The notes: generated from the letters alone by a model not told the origin. DNA of 64,000 nucleotides from Tenrec ecaudatus (GCF_050624435.1 NC_134531.1:255082812-255146811), one strand, 5' to 3'. Positions 46,200-59,559 are shown, counted from the stretch's first letter. Translations and numbers: made by a program.

Positions 46200-48505
46200 T
46201 TTAAAATCATTTTATTTGGGGCTCATACAATTCTTATCACAATCCATACATACATCCTTGTGTCAAGAACATATGTACATTTGTTTCCATCATCATTTTC
46301 AAAACATTTGCTTCTACTTGAGCCCTTAATATCAGCTGCTCATTTTCCCCCTCCCTCCCTACTCCCCCCTACCTCATGAACCCTTCATCGTTCATAAATT
46401 GTTATTGTTTTGTCATATGTTACACTGTCCGACATCTTCCCCTGCCCTCTTCTCTGCTGGCCATCCCCCAGGGAGGAGGCTATATGTTGATTCTTGTAAT
46501 CAGTTCCCGCTTTCTACCCCACTTTCTCTCCACCTTCCAGGCATTGTCACTGTCACCATTTGTCCTGAAGGAGTCATCTGCTCTGGATTCCCTGTGTTTC
46601 TAGTTGCTATCTTTACCTATGTACATCCTCTGGTCTAGCCAGATTTGTAAAGTGCAATTGGGATCATGATAGTGGGGGTGGGGAAGAAGTATTTAAGAAC
46701 TAGAGAAAAATTATATATTTCATCGTTGCTACCGTGCACCCTGACTGGCTCATCTCCTCCCCACAATCCTTCAGTAAGTGGGTGTCCGGTGGCTACCAAT
46801 GGGCTTTGAGTCTTCACTCTGCACTCACCAAAATTTACAATGATATGATATTTTGTTCCTTGATGCTTCACATCTGATCCCTTCAACAGCTTGTGGTCAC
46901 ACAGGCTGATGTGTTCCTTCCATGTGGGGTTTGTGACTTCTGAACTAGATGGCCACTTATTTTTCTTTTAGCCTTTAAGACCCCAGACGCTATATATATA
47001 TTTTTTATAGCCAGGCACTATCGCTTTCTTCACCACATTTGCTTATGCTCACATTTTTCTCCAGCAATCGTGTCGGGAAGTTGTGCATTCTAGAATGCCA
47101 ATTTAATAGAACAACGTGTTCTTGCATTGAGCAAGTGCTTGAGCGGAGGTCCAATATCCATCTGGTGCCTTACTACTAAACCTATAAATATATGCACATA
47201 GATCTGTTTCCCCACACTCATATAAATGTATTTACATATGTTCATTCCAGCCTTTAGACCTCTAAAATACCCTTTTAACCTAGTTCTTTCCTCTCTTTCC
47301 TTTTCCTTTACTCTTGTCCCACTGTCATGCTCAACCTTCATTTGGGTTTCAGTAATCTCTCTCAGTTACCTTGTCCTTGCTGAATCCCTACCAATCATCT
47401 CATACCCTTCTTGCTACTGATTTTGGATAACTTATTGCCCCCCTGCCCCTGGGTTGGTCAGCACCACCCCCTTACTTTCTTCTCCCCCTCTCCCATGTCC
47501 TCCCAGAACCATTGGTCCTGTTGTTTGCGCCTCCAGACTATTCATACACTCTATCTTGTCTAGATAGATATGTAGAAATAATAATATGCACAAAAAATCA
47601 AGCCATAGCAAGATAGGCAATGAGTGAGAACACAGCAATGTCAACAAAAAAAGGAAACCAAATACCCATAGAATAAATTAATTAAAAGAAAAAAATGTTA
47701 AGAAAGAAAAACCTGTAAATAGATTATGGTCTGATTTTTGATCTCTAGGCATGTCCTTCAGTCAGGTCCAATGGGTTACTATGCTTTGTCCCCAGAGTCT
47801 GCCCTTTGTACTCCCTCAGGGGCTCCCTGCTCTGATCCCATGGTAGCTCTGTCACATGCTTTGGTGGTTTGCCTCGATGTCACAGGGTCAGTCTGGGCCA
47901 GTCCCGACACTGAGTCTGCAGTGTTGTCGCCCTTAGGGCCCAGGACCATCACGGAATGGTATGTCTCATAGTGGGACCAGACATATTGTTCACTCTGTCC
48001 ATTGGCTCTTCAGAGCAGGGATATCATCCTCCAGGCCGGATGGGCCAGGATGTGCTCCATTCTCTCTTCCTCCTCCTTCATTTGCTCCCATTTGCTCTGA
48101 TCAAACATGTCCTTCTCCTCTAGCTGCAGCTTCAGTGCATCCTCTCAAGTACATTCTTCTGGGGTGAGCGACAGTTGTCCACGTAGCTGGTATGGGGGCT
48201 GAGGCTTCAGGCCCCTCCACTGGCTCCCCACTCCTTGCTAGCACATTGCATTCGTCTGGCACTGGCTTCAATATCTGGTCCCTCTTTCCCTGTGGAGACA
48301 TAAACAATACCCACCACTTGTGTGGGTCAGTGCCCTATTCCCCCATCACACATCTTTTTTTTTTCTTTCCCCTTTCCTCCCTCCACCTCTGTTTTAATAG
48401 GCTACCATATGTACCCTTGGATTTGGCCTGGCCCCTGCCATACTACCTGGACCTCACCCCTGGAGTGTTTACATACGTAGCTTTTTCCCTGTGCCCCCTT
48501 TCCAC
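46200..48505 (-). other. LINE-1 3' UTR (minus-strand copy)
   Basis: It is colinear with 4021-6486, including the terminal block, a C-rich (minus G-rich) tract near 46349-46369 and a single copy of the unit that is duplicated at 5322-5760 (about 46940-47060). Confidence 0.85.
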
Positions 48506-51101
48506 TTACCCTTCTGTTCTCTCTTTATTTTCTCTGTATATAAAAACTAACCTCAGCTGGCTCATGTTATACTTGTCCTTTTGTGCTTGGCTTACTTCAC
48601 TTAGCATAATTTCCTCCAGTTCTTCCCATGCAGCAATATGCTTCATGCGTTCATTAATGCTTTTTACTGATGCATAGTACTCCATTGTATATATGTACCA
48701 CAGTTTTTTAATCCATTCTTCTGTTGATGGAAATTTGGGTTGTTTCCCATTCCTTGTGATTGTGAACTGTGCCGCAAGAACATTGGAGCACAGATGTTTG
48801 ACCGTGGTTTGTTTCTTGCATCTTTTGAGTATATGCCCAGTAAGGGGTGGGGGGGGGGTGTTCGCTGGGTCATATGGTAACTCAATTTCCATCTGTTTGA
48901 GAAACCACCAAATCTATTTCCATAGTGGCTGTACATTCCTACAGGTCCACCAGCAGTGGATGAGAGTTCCTATCTCACCAAAGCCCTTCCAACACTTGAT
49001 GCTTTCTGATTTTTTGAATTGGGTTATCTTTGAGGGTCTTAGGTGGTATCTTATAGTTGTTTTGATTTTCATTTCTCTTATGGCTAATGATCAGGAACAT
49101 TTTCTCATATATTTGTTGGCCATTCAGATTTCAGATTCTGTGAAACTTCTGTTCAGGTCCTTGGCCCAGCTCCTCAGTGGGTAATTAGTTTTTCTCTTAT
49201 TGTAAGCTTGCAAAGTATTGTAGATTTTAGTAATAAGGCCTTTGATGTGTCATTGCTAATGATGTTTTCCCAGTTGATGGACTGAATTCTTTCGATGTAA
49301 ACAAGTGTCTTATCTTCATTAGATCCCACTTGTCTATTTGTGACGCCTCTGTATTTGTGTCCTTCCCTATTTCTGATAGCCTATGTATTCCCTGTACCAA
49401 GGTTCTCAGGTTTGTCCCAATTCCCTCATTAATGGCCCTAATTTTGGGGGTTTTTATCTCAAGGTGTGTGATCCACCAAGAGTTTACTCTTGTGCATGGA
49501 GTGTGGTAAGGATCTTGCTTCATTTTTCTGTAGGTAGATATCCACTTTTTCCAGCACCATGTATTTAAAATGGCATCGGCTTCTCATTTAATATTTTTTG
49601 GGTCCTTAACAAAGATCAGTTGCCTGTATGCCAATGTGTTTTATTTCTGGGTCTTCAGCTCTTTTCCTTTGGTCTGAATATGTGTTATTATGCCAGTACC
49701 ACATTGTTTTGACTACTGTGGCTGTATAGAACGTGCTAATCCCTTGATTACTTTTTCTATTTCTTCCTTTACTATGGGTCTGTTGAGGTTGTTGACATCC
49801 ATCTAGGATAATTTAGAGAGGGATTGTGTTTCCAAATATTTGTCCATGTCTTCCAAATTGTTGAATTCATTAGAATATAGACATTCATAGTACTGTGTAA
49901 TTATCATATTGATTCCATTAGGGTCTGTTGTAATATCCCCTGTTTTATCCTTCATCCTTGCAAATGTTGTTTGTTCCTTCCTTTCTTTGATTAAATTTGC
50001 CAGAGTTGTATCAATTCTGTTAATTCTTTCAACGAACCAACTTTTAGTGGCATTAATTTTTTCCATAATTTTCTTGTTTTTCCTCGCCTGTATCTCGGCT
50101 CTGATTTTTATTATATCTATCCGATTGCTATTAGTAGGGTTGTTCTGTTGACTGCTCTAATTGGTGTAAGTTTTGTGTCAGCATATCATCCAGGAGTCTC
50201 TTCTTTTTTAATGTGTGCATTTATTGCTCTCACCCTTCCTCTGATAAATGCCTTTGCTGTATCCCATAGGTTTTGGTACGTCGTATTTTCATTCACACTG
50301 GTTTCTAGTAACTTCCTGAGTTCATCTCTGATCTGGGTCAATACCCACTCCTTTTGCAATAAGAAATCATTCACCCTCCAATTGTTTTCCCTTGTTTTCT
50401 TCACAGTTCTTCTTTAATTTCCAGCTTTATGGCACAATGATCAGAGAGAGATGTCTGTATAACCTCTATGTTCTTGAATTTACTCAAGTTCAACTTGTCT
50501 CCCAGCATGTGGTCTAATTTTGAATATGTGCCGTGTGGACTTGAAAAGAATGGGAATTTATTTCCACGTAGGTGGAAAACTCTGAAAATATCTATCAAGT
50601 CAAACCGTCCAATTGTGCTATTTAGATCTATATCCTCTTTGTTGAGTTTCTTTCCCAATTATCTGTCTCTTTCAGAGAGTGGTGGATTAAAATCGCCAAC
50701 TATAATTCTTGAGCCTGTGATCTCTTTTTTCATCTTTTAGAGTGTTTGATTTAAACATTTCTCCGGTATCTCGTTAGGTGCATATATATTTATTATGCTC
50801 ACTGCTTTTTGGCCTATTGTTCCCTTGAGAATTATATAGTACCCATCTTTGTCTGTTGTTATGACCTCTATCTTGAGGTCAATTTGGTCAGATATTAAGA
50901 TCACTACCCCTGTGTTTTTTGCATTACCATTTGCTTGGTATATTTTTCTCCAGCGTTTAACTCTCAACATGTTTTTGTCTGTGAGCTTGATATGAGTCTC
51001 CCTGAGGCAGCAGATCGATGGATAATATTTCCTGACTCAGTCTGTTAGCCTGTGTTATTAATGCCTGAGTTCAGACTATTGATATTCAGGGTTATTATAT
51101 C
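48506..51101 (-). pseudogene. ORF2: LINE-1 ORF2 with reverse transcriptase core deleted
   Basis: The endonuclease (51101-50180) retains recognisable frames such as 50737-50970 and 50401-50658, and the linker survives at 49803-50066 (MEKINATKSWF, ITTDPN). At about 49738-49745 the sequence jumps from the linker-end equivalent of copy-one position ~1590 to the equivalent of ~2820. About 1.2 kb encoding the catalytic reverse transcriptase, including FADD, is missing. Downstream pieces at 49227-49523 and 48506-48892 match the C-terminal part. The TAA stop of the first copy reads TTA here, so the frame runs on to 48506. It cannot encode a working enzyme. Confidence 0.88.
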
Positions 51102-51319
51102 CATCTGTGGACTCTGTGATGTCATCTTGTACCTTTTGTGATGGATATTTTCCCATCTATGTATCTTATCTGCTTGTTTTTTTCTGTGTGGTTTATGTTT
51201 GCCTTCTTTTCACTATTGAGCTGATGCTATCCTGGGGGATGTTTCCTCTTTGTTGCTCTATGAGTGGAGTTGTTCTATGTGATGGTCTCTTATTTGCCCT
51301 CAGTAAGTATTGATCTTCT

Positions 51320-52208
51320 AAGCCTATACTGGATCGGCAAGGATCTTTTGTAGGGCTGGGTTTCTTTTTATGTATTCTTTAAGATTGTCCCTCTCTGGGA
51401 AGAGTTCTACTTCTCCATCTATCTTAATAGATAATTTGGCTGGGTAGAGTATTCTTGGGTTTGTGTGGTTTTCCTTCAATATTTGGAATATGTTACTCCA
51501 TTCCCTCCTCTTCTTCATTGTTTCCACTGATAGATCTGAACATACTCTTATTGGGGTACCTTTAGACGTGACTGTTTGCTTTTCCCTAGCTGCTTATATG
51601 ATCTTCTCTTTTTCCTCAGAGTTGGATAATTTGAGGATTATCTGTTGTGGTGACTTCTTCTTGGGATGGATTGAGTCTCACTCATGTTCTTTCAGCATCT
51701 TGTATGGTTGCCGTATTTTCATTTATTAAGTTGGGGAAATTTTCCTATAAGAATTCCCTTGCTGTTTTCACTGTTGACTTCTTTGTTGTGTCTTCTTCCG
51801 GTCATCCAATTATTTCAATATTGTTTCTTTTTATAGCATCAGACACGGCTCTCAAGTTTTCTTCAGCCTCTTTGTCTTATTTGACTGCATTTCCCATTTG
51901 CTGAGGTCTATTTGGTTATCCTCTAGGTCACTGGTGCAATACTCTTCCTCCTCAAGCCTATTCATAAGGTCTGTCAATTTGCCACTGGATTTTATTTCAT
52001 TCCTTAATTCGTGTATTTTCCTTTCATGCGTTATCTATATCCCCTTTATCATTTCATCTATTTTATGCATTGCTTTCCTCATATCCTTTATGACTTCAAG
52101 CACCATTTTGAAAATTTCTTTTTGTGGCAGGTCAATATCTGTTTCTTCTATGCTCATCATTAGGTTCACGACTTCTGGCATTTTCTTATGTTTCTCCTGC
52201 TTTTTCAT
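51320..52208 (-). pseudogene. ORF1: LINE-1 ORF1 (RNA-binding chaperone), broken
   Basis: ORF1p is a trimeric RNA-binding protein that packages L1 RNA. The probable start is ATG 52208 (MKKQEKHKKMPE). A charged heptad-like coiled-coil part follows (52150-51900). The C-terminal domain is clear at 51527-51324, with KKRREWSNIFQILKE and RILYPAKLS, two hallmarks of mammalian ORF1. About 296 codons in total, a little under the human length. Several stops and frame changes lie between 52035 and 51527. Confidence 0.85.
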
Positions 52209-52863
52209 TGAAGCTGTTAGAACTGGTTGTTGTTTATGTGCTGTTTTAGAGGAGCATGGAGCCATCATCCTGAGCGAAGAGCCCTGGGCTATCCCTTGGG
52301 GGGTTCGTATGAGTACTTCTATGAACTACCTGACGGTAGCTGTACTAAGGGGTCAGACCATCGCTACACCTTCCTGTGGTTTCACTCTTATCCATTGATT
52401 GGAATGTGTGTTGTATATTCCTCTCATGTGACACTGTTCAGGTTATTGTGGACCCATGAGGGCATCACTTCCCTGGCCGATCTCTAAGTAGGCTTCACAG
52501 TTCTTTGAGCACCTTGCCTGGCCTGTGGTGTTTTCCTCTGAAACTGGATTTTTGGGGACAGCATGTGGATATACCATCCTTGGTGTTGAGCTATGTAGCT
52601 GGCAGGGGAATTACCGCAGACAGAGAGATTGTCTTGTATTTTGGGTAGATGTCCCCGCAGTAGCGTGGAGCCCCACAAGTGGTGGTCAGGCAGTTTCCCC
52701 AGTAACTTGCAGGGCCTCAGGTTTTAGGCTGGAGATGCCCCCAGTTTTTGAAGGTGACAATTTCCAGCTGGTTTGTGTGTGGAAGAGGACCAGCCTGGAT
52801 TCCCCAGCCGCTTGCCAAACCAATAAATGCGGGTGGGACTCCCCCAGTTGGGCCTTCAGAGTT

Positions 52864-54065
52864 GCCCTAGGCAGAGTGAAGTGGCCTGGAGGCTGCTAGT
52901 GTCTTGTGACAGGAAAGAGAGTGAAAGGAGGGGGAAAAGAGAGAAAGAGGAAGACACAGACTGGGGCAATAATGCCAAGCAAACTGATACCCATTCACCC
53001 ACGCACAACTAAAATGCACGGAGTAAACAAAGGTGAAAACAGTACAAAAAAGAAAATGAGAGAAAGAAAAAAAGGAAAACAACTAAAAAGGAGAACTAAA
53101 TCTGCTGAGATTGTGGTAGGAAATAGAGAAGAGCTAGAAGAAGAGCAGGAAAGAAGAAAACATTGACTGTAGAATGCAATGAACGAAAAAAGAGAAGAGA
53201 AAAGAAAGAAGGAGAGAGAATTTTAAAACTAGTTAAAGAAACAGCTGACCCCATGCGGTGCTGTGTGTAGCACTGACTTGTCCTGTGTGCAGCACTGTCT
53301 TAGGGGTCAGGCTGCCCCCTGGGAGGACAGGTTCCCCTAGGCAGAGTGTAGGGTCTGGGAACCAGCAGTGGCATATGAAAGGAATGAGAGGGAGCAGAGA
53401 GAATCATACAATTAGAGAGAGAGGTGAAGAGAACAAAGACAGAAAGAAGAAAGAAAGAATAAGAGAATAAAGAGAAAGAAGGGAAAAAAAACCCCAACTG
53501 AGTTCACTAAGATTGGCTGTGATGGTAAAGAGGGAGGAGAGAGAGAAGAAGGAAATAAAGGTTAAAGAGATAGTTGATCCCTGGTTGCTTGAATGTGAGG
53601 CCAGAGGGGTTTAGACTCTGCCCCACAATGGCAGATTGGTGTTCCCCTTTAATGCCTGGACCCATTGGTTGCTGGGCTGAATTGCCCTAGTTGATGAGAT
53701 CACTTTAGTGGTCTGACGGAGGTTTCCTCAGCACCACAGCACGGTGTAGATGTTTGTCCCAGCTGCCTTGTGTAGTGTACAGCACTCCCATGGAGGGTAG
53801 GTTGGAGTTCCTCCTGCTATTTGGGTTGATTTGCCCTAAGTGGAGGGTAGTGACCTGGAAGCCAGTAGTAGCATATGATAGGAGAGAGTGGGAGAGAAGA
53901 GGAGAAAGGGGGAAAAAGAAGAAAAAAAGGAAATAGACAAAAGAGAGGGAAAAAATCCAACACAAACCCGAGCTCAGTGAGACTGACTGTGATGAGATAG
54001 ACAGAAGGGGTAGTGAATAGATAGGAGAAGAAATAGAGTAGTAAGCAATGAGATAACTGAGGCTT
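52864..54065 (-). repeat. Related 5' UTR blocks, imperfect tandem array
   Basis: On the plus strand the blocks begin at 52864, 53334 and 53833 with CCCTAG or CCCTAAG followed by AG-rich words and CATATGAAAGG or CATATGATAGG, then a purine tract, then GAGATTG or AAGATTGGCTGTGATG, then GTTAAAGA..AG.TGA.CCC. Spacing is 470 and 499 bases, with internal length differences. Confidence 0.6.
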
Positions 54066-55223
54066 GATCACCTGTCCATGAGGCTGGAGGAATTCCAACT
54101 CTTCCTCAAGGTAGCGGGTGCTGTACCCGTTTGATGTAGGGTTCCACAGATACTGTGTGGGATTACTTCAAAGGCAAGATCACACCAGGCATCACTTGTG
54201 TGCTGGAGGTTGCTAGTGTACCTGCCTAGTGCTGTATATAGCACTGCAGGAGGGGCTGGGAGGGGGGCACTGGGGTGTTCCCACAGCCCCGTCTAGGGCC
54301 TGAGGACAGGCAGGGCCTCCCCAGCTATGTGTAGGATCCCTGAGAGGGAAGCTGGGCTTATTGTCCAATCTAGTCTGCTGGTGCTTAATAGATCAGAGGA
54401 TTTCATTTTTTATTTTTTTATCTCCCTGGCCAGGTAGAATAAAATCAAATGAAATTCTCTCCCACAGTCTCTGGGCTGCAGCTCTGTGCTGTTTAAAGCT
54501 GACACTTGTATAGCAGGTCTTTGTTAGGCAAAAGGCCGCCAGGCCCTGTAGCTGAGTTCTGCCATTCCTAAGCTAGGTTTCTTCTTATGCTGATTTATGT
54601 TAAGTGACCCCCATCTATGTTCTCCTTGGAGCTGAGCAACCAGACTTGGGTTTGAGTTTTAAACCAATAATATATATTCACCCTTTTTTATGCTTGTGAT
54701 GTGCTTGATTTGGGGACTGTCAGGCTGACCCCCAGAATGGAAGATCCAGCTTCTCAGGGGATGTTTCCTTCTCAGCCAATTGGAACTATATTTGTTCCTT
54801 GACTCCCAACTTTCCACCTATTTTCTCCCACACAGGGATCTACCTGAGGTAAAAATCTACTTTTTCTTTTACTATAAATTATGGCTACCCACCACCACCA
54901 CCACCTCCAAGGCCGTGAACTCAAGGCAGCCAACTGCACGGAGAGCTGTGGTGTGGGGTTCCCCACGTGTCTGGTACTCTGTCTCCTCTCTGGCGTCAAC
55001 ATGCAGAAAGGGCGCAGCCAGTGCCCAAGGGCTCGCCAAACCTAGAGCGCGTTAGAGCGTTCTTAGTTTGCTTTGTGAGTGGAAATCCCACACCAAAAGG
55101 GGTTCAGGAGAGACCCTGGTACCCTAGTTCTAATTTCAGGACCCCACCTCCCTGTTTCCTTCGCCTTACCTCCCAAGGTTCTGGTCTGGCAGCAGAAGCT
55201 CCAGACCGGTGAGACCTGTCGGG

Positions 55224-55232
55224 TCGCCATTT
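55224..55232 (-). promoter_or_regulatory. YY1-type site near L1 5' end
   Basis: The minus strand reads AAATGGCGA, matching the YY1 core found just inside the 5' end of human L1, where it sets the transcription start. Here it lies about 85 bases from the inferred 5' end. Confidence 0.5.
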
Positions 55233-55524
55233 TTTTTCCTCCTCTTTTCTTAAACGACCTTGCCATCAGTTGCATTTCTATTGCAATGGCTCTTCTCTGT
55301 TTTTGAGTTTTTCTGATTTTCTTTGCTTCCTCCTGCTTTAAAAAAAACACAACAATTCATAAACCAATTCGGTAATATCCACATGCACAATTCGGTGGGC
55401 TTGGTCCTTCTTTCACTTTGCCTCCTTTCTTTGCCTCCTTTCTTTGTATCTTTCTCAAAGTATTCCACGATCACCGATGCACACTCCGTGTCCCCGCGAG
55501 TCTCGTGAGACAGCTGTCCTGGTG

Positions 55525-55755
55525 CCATAGTAGCTATGCGTTGGGCTGCAATTCAAAAAGTCCTCAGTCGGAAACCACCCGCCTCTGCAGAAGACAGACA
55601 GACTTTCGCTGGACAGATAACTGCAAAAGTTCAGCTCTTCAAAGACACCAGCTGCTCTGCAGGAGAAATATGAAGTTTCCTACCCCCATGAGGTTTACAA
55701 CCTCTGTCCTACAAGTTGCAATCAATGATAGTGGATTATCTGCCCTGGCATAGAA
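55525..55755 (+). repeat. AfroSINE copy
   Basis: Plus strand: GGTGCCATAGTAGCTATGCG head, GGGCTGCAATTCAAAAAGTC, B-box-like GTCGGAAACCACC, body and a degenerate tail. Confidence 0.72.
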
Positions 55756-56384
55756 GATGCCAGGTCAATTACATATATTGAAATTAAAGAGTTGCTACCA
55801 ATTTTCCATATTGGTTACGATAGTCCACACTTGTATTAGTAGTACATCACAGTTTATGTTTGCTAGCATCTTGCATTTTCTTAGTTTTGTGTGTTTGTGT
55901 TATTATTGAGACTAACTTTTAAAAATTTGATTTTCTATTTTCCTGCACTAGTCATTAATGGTAAAAAGAAGTGTCAATCTTTTGAAAAAAATATTCAAGG
56001 TCCCCATTGCTTCAATGTGAGAATATATAATATTTATGAAATGCTACCTATAGTTAATATTATATATTTAATCTTTAATAAAGCCTCCCCTGTCATTTCC
56101 AAATAATAATAAGTGTTTACAGTAAACACACACATATATTTTAGTATATATATATTTACAGTAAATACATATATATATATATTAGCCCAAAAGAATTAAT
56201 GAAGTTATGGACTTACATATTCAATTGATGAAGTATCATTGTCATGTTATTTATATATTTATATTTTTGATTATGCATAAATGTAGAAACTATTTTTACT
56301 CTATGTTTTGGGAAACAAATTAAGAGAAAAATGACTATTTGATCAGTATCTCTTGCTGTTATCTGTGATATCAAGGGAATAGGA
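55756..56384. other. Unassigned TA-rich sequence
   Basis: Contains a TA/CA-rich simple stretch near 56130-56181. No gene is visible. Confidence 0.5.
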
Positions 56385-57175
56385 GGATGCATGAATGACC
56401 TGTGGCAGGCAATTATTATAAACTTGCCTTGTGGAAGCAAGGAGGACTTGAGTGACTTGTTAATGAAGATTATGGACTACAGTTTTCAATATGGATTATA
56501 CCCTGACCTAAAAAAAAAAAAGTTCTTCACGATGAGTAAAAAGTGGTGTGATAAACAGGGGAAACTGAAATTGTTGAGGCTTTCATTTTAATTGGATCCA
56601 TGTTCATTTCCCATGGATGAAAAAGTAAAGACTTGGATAATGGGTATCACACAAAGAAACTCCTAGAAGTGTAGTAAAGCAAAGATGTTTGTTTGAGGAG
56701 CGCCTTACACTTGATGACTTGGGGCAGGTTTCAAGGTTTCCAATCCTTTTATATGGATGCAACAGTTAAACAATGGGCAGGGAAGGCAGAAGAAGTGTCC
56801 ATGCACTTGAATTGTGGTGTTAGCGAGGAGTGTTGATTATACCGTATTCATAGGAATGAAAATACATGTTTTGAAAGAATTACAGAGTGTTCCTTGGAAG
56901 TGAGAACATTGAAATTTCATCTCATATTGTGGACATGCTATGGGTGTGGGTAGGGTCGATCCTTGGAAAAGGACTTTATGCTTGGCAATGGGAAGTTGAC
57001 AAAGTAGAACCTTCTGAGGGATGAATTGTTATAGCAGTTGTCGTGGTGAATTTAAGCACAGAAATGGCTGTAGAGACAGCCTAGGGCCAGGACATATTTA
57101 TTTCTGCTGTCGTCGTCATAGGGTTACTATGCGTCAGAACCAACTTGATGGCCTCTCATAATAACAGCAATGTGT
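56385..57175 (+). repeat. RTE1 3'-half fragment
   Basis: It follows RTE from GAGGACTTGAGTGACTTGTT (56441-56460) to the extreme tail GTCATAGGGTTACTATGCGT (57116-57135) and CAACTTGATGGCCTCTCATA. Internal deletions are present. Confidence 0.78.
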
Positions 57176-59000
57176 GTATGTGCATATATACTTGCATTGT
57201 TATGCCTATCCTATACATGCGAGTTTGTATGCATGTCTGTCATGGAACATGTTTCTGAGTGTGAAGCCAATTGTAGGACCATAGTCTCAGAAACATCTTG
57301 GTCCATTAGCATAATATAATTCACATCATATAGCTCATGTTCTACATCATATTTTGTTGAATATTATCTTGGGTCTTAGAATACATCTAAATAACCATGT
57401 AAAACACAGCTATAATTTCATCTAATCTGGAACAATAGAGAAAAAGGAAACCAAAGACTTAGGAAATGAGTCTACAGGACAGACTGTCTACCTGAGCTTT
57501 GGCCACATCTCTCCAGAGATTGGTAGAAAGAGTGATTCCCAGCCACCAATCATGAACGTTTTTTCAGGCTCACAATAGATAGAACCTGATAGGGAGAATG
57601 TGGAACAAATCTAAAATCCTTAAGAAATACCAGCCATACTTGGCCAGTTGAAAATCGAGTATTCCTGTGACTATCATCCTGATATATTATAAACCTTGAA
57701 CAAACAGAACCTCTTTTAGAAACCTCTTAGCTAAAAAAACAAATAGGCTTATAAAATAAAAATGACCAGGGAGTATATTATCTATAAGTTTAAAAAAATC
57801 TCTATGAAACCAAATGGTCAACAATTACTCTACAGCACCGATGAACGAGTAAGGTGACAGGGAACCGGGTCATTAGAAGTGAAGCATCCTAATGAGTGAA
57901 GCGCTTAAATATTGTGAAAAAATGTAACCTCTCTGAACAATAGCAGTAATTGTTCATTAACAACCTAATTTGCTCTGTAAATGCTCATTAAAAAACACAA
58001 TATTATTTTTTAAATTGAGTGTTCAGGTATAAAAGGAAATAAAACAAATCATTATGTTGCAATTTTTCCTTGAACTGGAAGAACATTACAGATGTTAACA
58101 CTAATATAAAGTAGCGCATGTATTCTTATTATTGTTTAGTATACAATGTGAAAATAGATTTTAAATGTTTTCCAACAACTGAAGGTTAATGAAATTTTCC
58201 AGTGACTGTCCCAAAATAATTTTGAAGCAAAATGATTGTTTGAGGGGAAAAATGAGCATCTGATGAAAATGAAATGGAAGTATTTATTCAAGAGTGTTTA
58301 GTTATTATCTGCTCTCTCAGGCCGAATTAGAGGTTAGAAATACAGTCAGAAGAAATGCCTCTGTGTATTTGAAGTCAGCTTGTTATTGTGTAAAGTCTTA
58401 AATCCAAAAGATCTCAGACTTTAACCACTTTTGCTCCTGGTCATGTCTAATAGTTTTTCTTCATGTTTCCCTGTCATAATAATAAACAAGACACATTTAC
58501 TGTTATAGAATTAATTGCTTTTATTGGCAGTGTCACTGTCTTCACAGTGAATAAAATAATTTCATAAATTTTATCAAATGCCACAAACTTTAAAGACTTG
58601 AAGGAAATATATTTGTGTAAATGTTGGTAGAAATATTAGATAGTATAAAAAATTACAGAAGATGTCATCAGAATCAACTTTAAATTGGAAAATATTAAGT
58701 AAATTTCTGAACAAAATTGATTACACTGTAGCTAGCTAAGGTCACCTGTTATTTCATGACAAATTATGCAAATTTAAGACTCATTATTTATGCATATTTA
58801 TTTTAATTGTGTTTATTATCAAACTTTAAAATTATGCACTTTTCATTTAACTGTATGAAATTTTGTTGCATGATCAATAGAGATGATAAACAATGACTTT
58901 AAAAAATTTATAATAAATGTTACTCATGCCAGAAATATTCCTTTTGACATTTTGGCATGCAGGATAATACATTTCTCAGCAAACTTGATATTATATAGGA
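57176..59000. other. Repeat-poor AT-rich block
   Basis: No gene or clear interspersed repeat. An octamer word ATGCAAAT lies at 58776-58783 in a stretch (58600-58980) of low complexity-free AT-rich sequence that could be regulatory, but this is weak. Confidence 0.4.
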
Positions 59001-59559
59001 AAATGTGCCTCATTATGGGCAATGGAATATAAGCAGAAGTGTGACATCAAATATGTATCCCTTTCTCTGCTCTAATAATATACAGGTCTTTGTACAAAAA
59101 ATGCCAAACTTATGAATCAGCATGTAGCTATATCCCAGATTTCCAAGCTGCTGAACCAGGCCATCTCTGACGCTGGCCACTCTCCCTTGCCTCTGCACTC
59201 TTTCCTCTGCTATTTGAGGTTGGTAATCCACAACATTTCCTAGAACTCCTGAACTGTCCTTAGAATTAAGTGGCTTATTAAGAAACCGGGGACAACCCTG
59301 GAATCAGGATTAACAGGCTACAATGCAGGGCCAAGATTGTGATCAGGAAGAATGTAGGTCAAATCTCCCTTCCTCCGGACAGGTCAGCTCTTTGACCATG
59401 CCAGCTTCTGTTAGGTTCTGCATGGTCCCGCGCTCGCTTTCTCTGGGTCTTTGCCTGCTTTTCAGCGCTTTCCGTGTCGCAGTCCTTAACTGTGTTTCAG
59501 CTCTGTTTGAGGGTTTTGCTTTGCTTCTTGTTTCTTCTGTGGGACTGTCTACCTGAACC
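59001..59559. other. Unassigned sequence
   Basis: GC-richer toward 59380-59540. A plus frame 59323-59556 and its mirror have no recognisable motif. Confidence 0.4.

Larger units (their letters stand above)
52209..55316 (-). promoter_or_regulatory. LINE-1 5' UTR and internal promoter
   Basis: This 3.1-kb GC-richer block lies upstream of ORF1 on the minus strand. It contains at least three related blocks (starting near 54040, 53560 and 53230 on the minus strand) each with a long purine tract, a YY1-type site near its 5' end (55224-55232), and short ACC repeats (54890-54908). Mammalian L1 5' UTRs drive internal transcription. The plus-strand frames here are accidental. Confidence 0.75.
46188..55328 (-). 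mobile_element. Near full-length LINE-1, about 9.1 kb
   Basis: On the minus strand the order is 5' UTR (55316-52209), ORF1 (52208-51320), spacer, ORF2 (51101-48506, core deleted) and 3' UTR (48505-46200) ending AATAAAATGATTTTAAA. The flanks share the 12-mer TTTTCTTTGCTT (46188-46199 and 55317-55328), the likely target duplication. The element is older than the one at 1-6486: ORFs are broken many times. Its 9.1-kb length reflects long UTRs at both ends. Confidence 0.88.

Noticed and set aside
48693..49184. 163-codon plus-strand frame
   Set aside because: It is antisense to the C-terminal part of L1 ORF2 in the minus-strand element.
51898..52398. 166-codon plus-strand frame rich in serine
   Set aside because: It mirrors the coiled-coil part of L1 ORF1, whose purine-rich sense strand gives pyrimidine-rich antisense codons.
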